Assembly (NCBI GenBank): GCA_902388545.1
Contig: CABMPS010000149.1
Span: forward strand, 1-5,126
Length of the DNA: 5,126 nt
Direction: 5' to 3'
Source: an uncultured Collinsella sp.
GTDB taxonomy: Bacteria > Actinomycetota > Coriobacteriia > Coriobacteriales > Coriobacteriaceae
Under the pieces are notes generated by a model. It made no database searches, was not told the DNA's origin, and saw nothing but the letters and a program-made list of their open reading frames with translations. Shown piece after piece: positions 1 through 5,092 of this stretch; positions within the stretch are counted from its first letter, which is position 1; each line of letters starts with the position of its first letter. The position numbers and the translations under genes are program-made.

Positions 1-5
1 AGCAT

Positions 6-1346
6 TTGGCGTCGCTCGACCGCGATGACAGCTATCGTGTGGAGCGCGTGCTCAAGCTCTCGGATGTCGAGACGACCGAACTCGTCTATTTTGAGGGCTC
101 TGGTGGCGGGTCTCTCGGCCCCTTTGTCCGCAAGCGCATCGATGCTTCGGTGCAGATTGGCGGAGCTTATGAGCGCCTGTTTGCGGCCCAGCGCGCCGGT
201 CGTCGTTTTGAGCACTGGCCCCGAATCGTCGATTGCCGCCGTGTGGGCGACGAGCTCGACGTGGTGATGGAGTATGTCGAAGGCGAGACACTCGAGGCGT
301 TGGTGGGACGCTTGGGGGCGACGCCCGATTATGCCCGCGGGCTGTATCCCGTTTTGTGTGAAGCGGTGGGCGAGCTGCATGCTGGTTTTGCAGCTGCGGG
401 GGAGCCGGGGGTACCGGTAATCCACCGCGACCTTAAACCCTCGAACATCATCGTATCGGGCGTGAGGTATGCGGCCGATGCTGGCATGACCTTCTCGTCG
501 CTGGTGATTATCGACCTGGGAATCGCGCGCGTTTGGCGCGATGGCGCCGACGCCGACACCGTCAAGTTTGGCACGCGTTCCTATGCGCCGCCCGAGCAGT
601 TTGGGTTTGGGCAGACGAGCGTCCGCAGCGATATTTACGCGCTTGGCGCACTGCTGTTCTTTTGCCTGACGGGAACTGACCCCAAACCGGGGCGGGACAT
701 ACGCGAGCAATGCGAGACGCACGGTATACCAACCCCGCTTGCCGATGCGGTTTGCATGGCGATGGCGCTCGATCCGGCTAAGCGCTTTGCGAGTGCAAAG
801 GCACTGGGGCATGCTGCGCGCGCGGCGTATGAGCTATGTCTCCCTGCACCGTCGCCCGCGACCTTTTCTGCTGCCAGTGTGCCCCGGGTCGCGGCGTCAC
901 AGGTGCAGCGGGTGCAGCAGCCGGTTGCCCTCACGCTTCCGTCTTCTGCAAGCCGGCGTTCGATCGTCTCTCCTGTGATGTCCAAATGTGCGCGTCTGCT
1001 CTTGCGTATCCCCGAGCCCGTGGGGCGCATATGGAATGGATGCGTCTATGCGACAACATTGTTGCTGCTGATGGGCAGCCATTTTGCGGTATTTACGCCG
1101 ACGGGCGAAAACAGAAACTATCCAACGTGGTTTTTAGCACTTGAGTATTTCTTTATGGTCGATGGCCTGGTGCTGCTCATTACATTCGGAATGCTCGACC
1201 GGCGTAGGCTTCGACGTCGCTTTCCCGTGCTCGATCGGTATCGGGGAGGCGCCTTTGTCGAACTATGGTTCAAGGCGCTCGGGTTTATGTTTGCCGTCAT
1301 GTGCGTCGTTGTTGTTATCGGCAACGCGACGGGCGTCGTCTCCTAG
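6..1346 (+). CDS. Membrane-anchored Ser/Thr protein kinase, PknB-like, without PASTA domains (5' end uncertain)
   Basis: The product (446 aa from a TTG at 6) is a Hanks-type kinase that should transfer phosphate from ATP to Ser/Thr of cytoplasmic proteins. Visible motifs, by residue: Gly-rich loop about 31-38, putative ATP-binding Lys43, possible helix-C Glu56, catalytic loop HRDLKPSN 140-147 (Asp142, Lys144, Asn147), metal-binding DLG 170-172 in place of DFG, activation-segment end GTRSYAPPEQ 189-198, Asp209 and Arg260. The catalytic set is intact, so an active kinase is likely. Residues about 280-345 form a Ala/Pro/Ser-rich linker with basic patches. Three hydrophobic segments follow at about 347-364, 375-396 and 420-441. 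The Arg-rich stretch 399-406 suggests the second loop is cytoplasmic. There are no PASTA repeats or other large outside domain. Only five bases precede the TTG and the frame stays open to the window edge, so the real start may lie upstream. The gene faces the hydrolase gene across a shared terminator. The substrate is unknown. Confidence 0.9.
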   Translation: MASLDRDDSYRVERVLKLSDVETTELVYFEGSGGGSLGPFVRKRIDASVQIGGAYERLFAAQRAGRRFEHWPRIVDCRRVGDELDVVMEYVEGETLEALVGRLGATPDYARGLYPVLCEAVGELHAGFAAAGEPGVPVIHRDLKPSNIIVSGVRYAADAGMTFSSLVIIDLGIARVWRDGADADTVKFGTRSYAPPEQFGFGQTSVRSDIYALGALLFFCLTGTDPKPGRDIREQCETHGIPTPLADAVCMAMALDPAKRFASAKALGHAARAAYELCLPAPSPATFSAASVPRVAASQVQRVQQPVALTLPSSASRRSIVSPVMSKCARLLLRIPEPVGRIWNGCVYATTLLLLMGSHFAVFTPTGENRNYPTWFLALEYFFMVDGLVLLITFGMLDRRRLRRRFPVLDRYRGGAFVELWFKALGFMFAVMCVVVVIGNATGVVS

Positions 1347-1355
1347 ATATACGAA

Positions 1356-1379
1356 AAAGGGCCCCGTTTGGGGCCCTTT
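1356..1379. terminator. Bidirectional intrinsic terminator between convergent genes
   Basis: A perfect 10-bp stem (AAAGGGCCCC at 1356-1365, GGGGCCCTTT at 1370-1379) closes a GTTT loop. Read on the minus strand, the stem is followed by a run of T (five in a row counting from the stem base, complement of 1354-1358), so it should stop the hydrolase transcript well. On the plus strand only three T residues are present before GCAG, so kinase termination may be leakier. The site lies between the stop codons at 1346 and 1399. Confidence 0.9.
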
Positions 1380-1398
1380 GCAGTTGAGGCTTGCGAAC

Positions 1399-2532
1399 CT
1401 AAATGCGGTTCATCTGGGAAGCGACCTTGTTATACCAGTCCTGCCACGTGGGCGGGCAATACTTCTTGGCGGCCGCCGGGGTAAGCGTGGAGCCATAGTT
1501 GGCGCCCAGGTAGGCAACGTGGGCGGAGACACCCTCGCTCCAGCTGCCAAAGCTACGCCAACCACCGCCGCGGGCACTCCAGCCCCAGGCGTTATAGGAG
1601 CCGGCGCAATAGAGGCCCTTGCTGCTCTCGATACAGGCGATGGCGGGGGACCAACGGGGATCGACGCCGGTATTCCAGGCGGCGACGGCAAAGTTATAGC
1701 CCTGGCCTGCCATGGGGGAACCGGCGAGGTAGTTGTCGATGCGGCTCGTCCACTCGTTAATGAACGAGTCGTAATCGGAATTGCCGCTGTTGGAGTTGTT
1801 CACCGTGGTGTCGATGGTGGTGTTGGAGTTGGTGGCCTGACTGTTGGAGTTATTGCCACTCACGCCGGTGCCCGAGATCTTCTCGGCGGCAGCGGCTTTG
1901 TCGGCCTCGAGCTTAGCCAGTTCGGCGGCATTTTCCTGCTCAGCCTTTGCCTGCGCCTCGCTGCGGAGCTGCTGTGCCTGGGCCAGCGCGTCCTCGGCAT
2001 TCTTTTGCTCGCCCTCGAGCTGAGATTTGGCCTGCTCGAGCTCGGTTTTGTTCTGCTCGAGCTCGGTCTGCATCTTGTTAAGCTCTTCGATCTCGTCGAC
2101 GCTCGAGCTCGTAATCTGGTTGGTGTATTTGCAGGTGGTGATAAAGTCACCCAAGCTCTGCGTGTTCACCAGGAAGCTCACGATGGGGCTGGTGCCCTTC
2201 TGGTACTTATACAGATCGCGCATGGCGGAGCTTGCCTTGGCCTGCTGCTCGGGTAGCTCGGCCTCAATCTTATCGATGTTCGCTTCATTGGAGTCGATCT
2301 GCTTTTGCAGATCCTCGAGCTTGGTTCGGGCGTCGTTGTAGGCGCTCGTAGCGTCCTCGATTTTTTTCTGGGCGGCGGAAAGCTGATCCTGCGTTGCCTG
2401 CGAGGCGGCATAGGCCGCGACGGGGGAGAGCATCGGCGTGGCCGTCAGCGCGACGGCGAGCGCGGCGCTCGTGATGATACGAGCCGGCTTCGACGCGATG
2501 AGCGCTGCGGTGCGATGGTTCGAATGCTGCAT
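1399..2532 (-). CDS. Secreted coiled-coil protein with C-terminal lysozyme-like (peptidoglycan hydrolase) domain
   Basis: The product (377 aa from the ATG at 2532) probably cuts or remodels peptidoglycan outside the membrane. In order it has: a signal peptide with hydrophobic core about 20-39 and likely cleavage after AYA (residue 42) or one residue later; a coiled coil about 47-110; a hydrophobic segment SPIVSFLVN at 115-123, followed by a region like the one that breaks the two coils in CwlO/PcsB proteins; a second coil about 145-220; an Asn/Ser/Thr-rich linker about 221-252; and a C-terminal domain 255-377. That domain has DPRWSPAIACIESSKG with Glu302 as putative catalytic acid, then SYNAWGW at 312-318, as in lysozyme-like transglycosylases or glucosaminidases. 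Cys300 and Cys309 flank Glu302 and could form a disulfide. CwlO/PcsB relatives usually end in NlpC/P60 or CHAP; this one does not. The ATG is preferred over an in-frame TTG at 2547 because AGAGGGA sits just before it. The exact bond cut is not known. Confidence 0.85.
   Translation of the reverse strand: MQHSNHRTAALIASKPARIITSAALAVALTATPMLSPVAAYAASQATQDQLSAAQKKIEDATSAYNDARTKLEDLQKQIDSNEANIDKIEAELPEQQAKASSAMRDLYKYQKGTSPIVSFLVNTQSLGDFITTCKYTNQITSSSVDEIEELNKMQTELEQNKTELEQAKSQLEGEQKNAEDALAQAQQLRSEAQAKAEQENAAELAKLEADKAAAAEKISGTGVSGNNSNSQATNSNTTIDTTVNNSNSGNSDYDSFINEWTSRIDNYLAGSPMAGQGYNFAVAAWNTGVDPRWSPAIACIESSKGLYCAGSYNAWGWSARGGGWRSFGSWSEGVSAHVAYLGANYGSTLTPAAAKKYCPPTWQDWYNKVASQMNRI
2032..2067 (-). 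repeat. 21-bp-period tandem repeat encoding coiled-coil heptads
   Basis: CTGCTCGAGCTCGGT occurs at 2032-2046 and again exactly 21 bp later at 2053-2067. Read on the coding (minus) strand, the repeats encode successive heptads of the TELEQNK/TELEQAK kind in the second coil of the secreted protein. One repeat unit equals one heptad, which suggests growth of the coil by in-frame duplication. Confidence 0.7.
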
Positions 2533-2536
2533 CCAG

Positions 2537-2543
2537 TCCCTCT
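2537..2543 (-). promoter_or_regulatory. Ribosome binding site of the secreted hydrolase, deciding its start
   Basis: On the minus strand AGAGGGA lies 4 nt before the ATG at 2532. The in-frame TTG five codons upstream (2547) has no purine-rich Shine-Dalgarno sequence before it and would put this site inside the coding region. The ATG is therefore the better start. Confidence 0.75.
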
Positions 2544-2574
2544 GCAATCAATCGTAGGTTATTGGTCGAGGTGT

Positions 2575-2580
2575 ATTCTA
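2575..2580 (-). promoter_or_regulatory. Putative -10 box for the secreted hydrolase gene
   Basis: TAGAAT on the minus strand, about 43 nt upstream of the ATG at 2532, would give transcription start near 2568 and a leader of about 35 nt. The -35 position 17-19 bp upstream (CAAGTT/TTCAAG) matches the consensus poorly. It overlaps the palindrome at 2603-2617, so this promoter may need an activator. Inferred from sequence only. Confidence 0.45.
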
Positions 2581-2593
2581 CTACTGCTTTCGA

Positions 2594-2641
2594 CCTCAAC
2601 TTGAACCTTAAAGGTTCTAAAGGGTCAAGTTGAACTTGAGG
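2594..2641. repeat. Nested palindromes, probable operator for a dimeric regulator
   Basis: Two perfect 15-bp palindromes lie here: GAACCTT-A-AAGGTTC (2603-2617) and TCAAGTT-G-AACTTGA (2625-2639). Their centres, 2610 and 2632, are 22 bp apart, about two helical turns. A larger dyad pairs 2596-2609 with 2620-2633 with a single mismatch and a 10-nt loop. Relative to a start near 2568, the centres fall at about -42 and -64, usual positions for activator dimers. The second palindrome resembles the E. coli SoxR/MerR-family box CCTCAAGTTAACTTGAGG, with an odd rather than even centre. A further copy of the 10-mer AGTTCAACTT lies at 2688-2697 on the plus strand. No regulator gene is present in the window, so the binding protein is unknown. 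Confidence 0.6.
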
Positions 2642-2687
2642 CTTTGGCTTTGACCTGCAGTTATAGTGAATTGTTGAGACACCATAG

Positions 2688-2701
2688 AGTTCAACTTTAA
2701 C
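2688..2701 (+). repeat. Additional copy of the palindrome half-motif
   Basis: AGTTCAACTTTAAC matches 12 of 14 positions of the minus-strand sequence at 2636-2623 (AGTTCAACTTGACC), in the opposite orientation and about 60 bp away. It may be an auxiliary binding site of the same regulator, or a remnant of one. Confidence 0.4.
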
Positions 2702-2708
2702 GTTACGG

Positions 2709-2734
2709 AACCCTGTCCGAGAGGGTTTTTGTTT
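2709..2734 (+). terminator. Orphan intrinsic terminator in the intergenic region
   Basis: The stem AACCCT (2709-2714) pairs with AGGGTT (2722-2727) around a 7-nt loop and runs into TTTTTGTTT. This is a plus-strand Rho-independent terminator; the minus strand lacks a T run. No plus-strand gene ends just before it, since the preceding DNA is the hydrolase promoter region. It may end a short unannotated RNA, act as an attenuator before the ligase, or be left from a lost gene. Confidence 0.6.
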
Positions 2735-2868
2735 ATCAAAAGTCGCCTCACGTGGGGAAAGATGCAATCGGCGGCAAGAAATGAGACTTGGCGACGTCAA
2801 TGCCCGGCATGGGTGTCGGGGGAGTTGCCAGGCTGTTTCGCCTCGTTTGCCATAGATACGGTGGAGCT
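2735..2868 (+). other. Gene-free stretch with potential RNA hairpins, function unknown
   Basis: I see no convincing gene here. The best local structure is a stem CCCGGCA (2803-2809) with TGTCGGG (2814-2820), one G-U pair and a TGGG loop, enclosed by CTTGGC (2787-2792) and GCCAGG (2827-2832). GGCGAC (2790-2795) could also pair with GTCGCC upstream (2742-2747) or, in part, with TCGCC downstream (2838-2842). No known riboswitch class is recognised, and in GC-rich DNA such pairings may be chance. Confidence 0.25.
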
Positions 2869-2898
2869 TTGGGTGCCGGCGGCTCGGCACGCTAGAAT
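2869..2898 (+). promoter_or_regulatory. Putative promoter of the D-aspartate ligase gene
   Basis: A good -10 box TAGAAT (2893-2898) is preceded at 18 bp by a weak -35, TTGGGT (2869-2874). Transcription would begin near 2905, leaving a leader of about 50 nt before the ATG at 2955. The same TAGAAT hexamer serves as the proposed -10 of the divergent gene. Confidence 0.5.
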
Positions 2899-2943
2899 AA
2901 ATCAGTTGCACAAAGACCGCCCGTCGTGTGGGCAGTTCATGAT

Positions 2944-2949
2944 AGGAAG
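2944..2949 (+). promoter_or_regulatory. Ribosome binding site of the D-aspartate ligase gene
   Basis: AGGAAG lies 5 nt before the ATG at 2955. It supports that start, which also places the conserved FIPVLLGGD segment close to the N-terminus as expected. Confidence 0.7.
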
Positions 2950-2954
2950 TTTCC

Positions 2955-4211
2955 ATGGCATTGCAGTTTACAGAGCGCGAGTTTATTCCCGTGCTGCTCG
3001 GCGGCGACATCAACGCGTATTCGGTGGCGCGCGCCTTCTACGAGGAGTATCAGGTCAAGAGCCTGGTCTTTGGCAAGTATCAGACGGGCCCTGCGTATCG
3101 CAGCCAGATTATCGACTACACGCCTAACGTGGATATCGACACTATGCCCGTGATGCTTAAGACCGTCAACGGTATCGCTCGGGCACATGCCGACAAGACG
3201 ATTGTCCTGATGGGCTGCGGCGATAACTATGTTGCCCTGGTGGCTCAGGCCAAGGATGCCAACGAGCTGGCGGATAACATCGTTGCGCCTTACGCGCCCT
3301 ATAGCATGCTTGAGCAGTGCCAGAAGAAGGAGATCTTCTACGAGCTGTGCGAGAAGCACGGTGTGCCCTATCCGCATACGTTTACCTTTACTGCGCAGAT
3401 GCTCAACGCGCAAGGAGAGGCGCCTGCCGAGGTGCTCGACCAGATTGACTTCCCCTACCCGATGATCCTGAAGCCTTCCGACGGCATCATGTGGTGGCAG
3501 CATGAGTTCGAGGGTCAGAAGAAGGCTTATGAGATTGCCGACCGCGCCGAGCTGGAGCAGGTTATCCGCGATTCCTATGCCAGTGGCTACACCGATGACC
3601 TGATTTTGCAGGATCGCGTGCCCGGCAACGACGAGTACATGCGTGTGCTTACCAGCTATTCCGATCGCAACGGCAAGGTTCGCATGATGTGCTTGGGTCA
3701 CGTGCTGCTCGAGGAGCATCAGCCCCATGGCGTCGGTAATCACGCCTGCATCATCACCGAGCCCAATGATGAGCTTATGAGTGGCGTGCGCAAGCTGCTC
3801 GAGGACCTTCACTTTGTGGGTTATTCCAACTTTGACGTCAAGTATGACGAGCGCGATGGCTCGTTTAAGTTCTTTGACTTCAACACCCGTCAGGGCCGCA
3901 GCAACTACTACGTAACCAACAGCGGCTTTAACGTTGCCAAGTACGTGGTGGACGAGTATGTGTTCAATCGCCCGTTTGAGCCGGAGTTTGTGACGGCGCA
4001 GGACGAGGCGCTGTGGATGGTCGTTCCCATGGGCGTCGTCGACAAGTACGTCAAGGCTCCCGAGCTGCGCGCGAAGGTACATCGTCTTGCCAAGGAGGGC
4101 AAGGGCGCCGATCCCTCGTTTATGAAGGGAGACTTTGTCTTTAACCGCTGGTTGCGCATGTGGCACACCAAGCTGCGTCACTATAAGCTGTTCAAGACGT
4201 ATTACAAGTAG
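2955..4211 (+). CDS. aslA: ATP-grasp ligase, probable D-aspartate ligase of peptidoglycan cross-bridge synthesis
   Basis: The product (418 aa) closely resembles, as I recall it, the Enterococcus faecium D-aspartate ligase in length and motifs. That family activates the beta-carboxylate of D-Asp with ATP and joins it to the epsilon-amine of L-Lys (or an equivalent diamino acid) in the cytoplasmic UDP-MurNAc-pentapeptide, starting the D-Asp/D-iAsn bridge. Visible segments: N-terminal EFIPVLLGGDINAYSVAR (9-26), MGCGD (86-90), ATP-binding ILKPSDG 171-177 with Lys173, LILQDRVPGND 216-226, RMMCLGH 243-249, NFDVKYD 292-298 and FFDFNTRQGRS 306-316. The last carries the metal-binding pair as Asp308-x-Asn310 where many ATP-grasp enzymes have Glu-x-Asn. 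There is no signal peptide or membrane segment, as expected for a cytoplasmic enzyme. The racemase gene 84 bp downstream on the same strand would supply D-Asp and supports this function. A related carboxylate-amine ligase using another D-amino acid is the main alternative. Confidence 0.85.
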   Translation: MALQFTEREFIPVLLGGDINAYSVARAFYEEYQVKSLVFGKYQTGPAYRSQIIDYTPNVDIDTMPVMLKTVNGIARAHADKTIVLMGCGDNYVALVAQAKDANELADNIVAPYAPYSMLEQCQKKEIFYELCEKHGVPYPHTFTFTAQMLNAQGEAPAEVLDQIDFPYPMILKPSDGIMWWQHEFEGQKKAYEIADRAELEQVIRDSYASGYTDDLILQDRVPGNDEYMRVLTSYSDRNGKVRMMCLGHVLLEEHQPHGVGNHACIITEPNDELMSGVRKLLEDLHFVGYSNFDVKYDERDGSFKFFDFNTRQGRSNYYVTNSGFNVAKYVVDEYVFNRPFEPEFVTAQDEALWMVVPMGVVDKYVKAPELRAKVHRLAKEGKGADPSFMKGDFVFNRWLRMWHTKLRHYKLFKTYYK

Positions 4212-4220
4212 ACGAGCGTG

Positions 4221-4250
4221 GCGCCCGTCCGGTATGTATCGGGCGGGCGC
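4221..4250 (+). promoter_or_regulatory. GC-rich hairpin between ligase and racemase genes, no T run
   Basis: GCGCCCGTCC (4221-4230) pairs with GGGCGGGCGC (4241-4250) over 10 bp including one G-U pair, with a 10-nt loop. No T run follows, so it is not a standard terminator. It could reduce read-through, protect the ligase mRNA 3' end, or tune the ratio of the two enzymes. Just after it, TATGAT (4254-4259) looks like a -10 box but lacks a convincing -35. Confidence 0.5.
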
Positions 4251-4283
4251 GGGTATGATACGCGCAATTGCGTGGGCGTCACC

Positions 4284-4290
4284 AAGGAGG
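4284..4290 (+). promoter_or_regulatory. Strong ribosome binding site that sets the racemase start
   Basis: AAGGAGG ends 5 nt before the ATG at 4296. An in-frame GTG at 4218 would add 26 residues, but it has no Shine-Dalgarno sequence and the addition would run through the hairpin at 4221-4250. The ATG is chosen. Confidence 0.85.
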
Positions 4291-4295
4291 CGGCG

Positions 4296-5042
4296 ATGGA
4301 AAAGCTGGGAGTTATCGGCGGCATGGGCGCCGAGGCCACGTCGTATTACTACGACCAGGTAGTACGCCATACGGCGGCTACGTGCGACCAGGAGCATATC
4401 GACATGGTGGTGCTTTCCAAGTCGACCATGCCCGACCGCACGCTGGCCATCAAGACCGGTGAGCATACCGAGCTGCTGGCGACCATGAAGGAGTGTGCCC
4501 AGGCACTCGAGTCGCTGGGCTGCGCGCACATAGCGATTCCCTGCAACACGTCACACTACTTCTACGACCAGATCCAGTCGTTTACGAAGGTGCCGATTAT
4601 CCACATGCCGCGCGAGTCGGTGCGCTATGCTCTGGCCGGCGCGGTGATGGGGGAGTGCGAGTTCGATCCAAACCTGAGCATGCCGGCCGAGCCGGTGCGC
4701 AAGATCGGCATCATGGGCACCGACGGTACCGTGGGCGCAGGCGTCTATGGGCGCGAATGCGAGACCGCGGGCGTTGAGGTCGTCTATCCCAGCGAAAAAC
4801 GTCAGGCCGACGTGATGTCGCTCATCTACGACGATGTGAAGGCCGGGCGCGAGCCCGATATGGATAAGTTCGACCGCGTGATGTGGGAGTTCGCCCGTAG
4901 CGGCTGCGACCGCGTCATCCTGGCCTGCACCGAGCTATCGGTGCTGCAGAAGTATCGAGAGATGCCCGAGATCACCCTCGATGCCATGGATGTCCTGGTG
5001 CGCGAATCCATCATCCGCAGCGGCGTCCCCTACCGCCTCTAG
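4296..5042 (+). CDS. racD: Aspartate/glutamate racemase family protein, probable aspartate racemase
   Basis: The product (248 aa, usual for the family) should interconvert L- and D-aspartate without cofactor by a two-cysteine acid/base mechanism in the cytoplasm. Visible motifs: N-terminal LGVIGGMGAEAT 4-15, first catalytic cysteine Cys83 in IPCNTSHYF, the start of the second half GIMGTDGTV 138-146, and second catalytic cysteine Cys211 in LACTELS. The PCNTSH and CTEL forms fit the aspartate racemase branch rather than glutamate racemase MurI, which typically has ACNTAS and GCTHYP. Both cysteines are present, so the enzyme is probably active. It follows the D-Asp ligase gene on the same strand with an 84-bp gap, consistent with co-transcription and with supplying D-Asp to the ligase. 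As known from lactic acid bacteria, such a racemase commonly pairs with the ligase. Activity on glutamate or another amino acid cannot be excluded from sequence. Confidence 0.88.
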   Translation: MEKLGVIGGMGAEATSYYYDQVVRHTAATCDQEHIDMVVLSKSTMPDRTLAIKTGEHTELLATMKECAQALESLGCAHIAIPCNTSHYFYDQIQSFTKVPIIHMPRESVRYALAGAVMGECEFDPNLSMPAEPVRKIGIMGTDGTVGAGVYGRECETAGVEVVYPSEKRQADVMSLIYDDVKAGREPDMDKFDRVMWEFARSGCDRVILACTELSVLQKYREMPEITLDAMDVLVRESIIRSGVPYRL

Positions 5043-5053
5043 CTTCCGACCCG

Positions 5054-5092
5054 TCAAAAAGGGACAGGTTAATTTTGGTAGGTTTTATCTGG
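5054..5092. repeat. Possible edge of a dispersed repeat or RAYT-type element
   Basis: The stretch AAAAAGGGACAGGTTAATTTT (core GGGACAGGTTAATTTT at 5061-5076), followed by a T-rich GGTAGGTTTTATCTGG, has lower GC than the coding DNA around it. It resembles, from memory, GGGACAG-type sequences found beside REP-associated IS200-like (Y1) transposase genes and recurring between genes in Coriobacteriia. No second copy lies in this window, so this is tentative. Confidence 0.3.

Noticed and set aside
1141..2256. 371-aa open frame on the plus strand opposite the secreted hydrolase
   Set aside because: Its Gly/Val/Leu-rich, low-complexity translation mirrors the coiled coil and linker of the real gene. 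It overlaps the kinase end and the terminator and has no recognisable domain.
2533..2547. Hydrolase start at the TTG at 2547
   Set aside because: The region upstream lacks a ribosome binding site, while AGAGGGA stands just before the ATG at 2532.
2285..3013. 242-aa minus-strand open frame spanning the intergenic region
   Set aside because: It runs through the palindromes, the orphan terminator and both promoters, overlaps the start of the hydrolase gene in another frame, and has no recognisable domain.
2729..3127. 132-aa plus-strand open frame before and into the ligase gene
   Set aside because: It begins with a TTG inside the T run of the orphan terminator, has no ribosome binding site, and its second half is out of frame with the ligase gene it overlaps.
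4218..4295. Longer racemase starting at the GTG at 4218
   Set aside because: No Shine-Dalgarno sequence precedes it and the extra residues come from the GC hairpin. AAGGAGG before the ATG at 4296 and the family's usual N-terminus support the shorter form.
2937..4529. 530-aa open frame on the minus strand covering the ligase and part of the racemase
   Set aside because: It lies fully antisense to two well-recognised genes, crosses their intergenic gap, shows no known motif, and is the sort of long open frame that biased third positions produce in GC-rich DNA.
4296..5042. Glutamate racemase (MurI) as the identity of the last gene
   Set aside because: The second catalytic motif is ACTELS rather than GCTHYP and the first is PCNTSH, both typical of aspartate racemases, and the neighbour is a D-Asp ligase.
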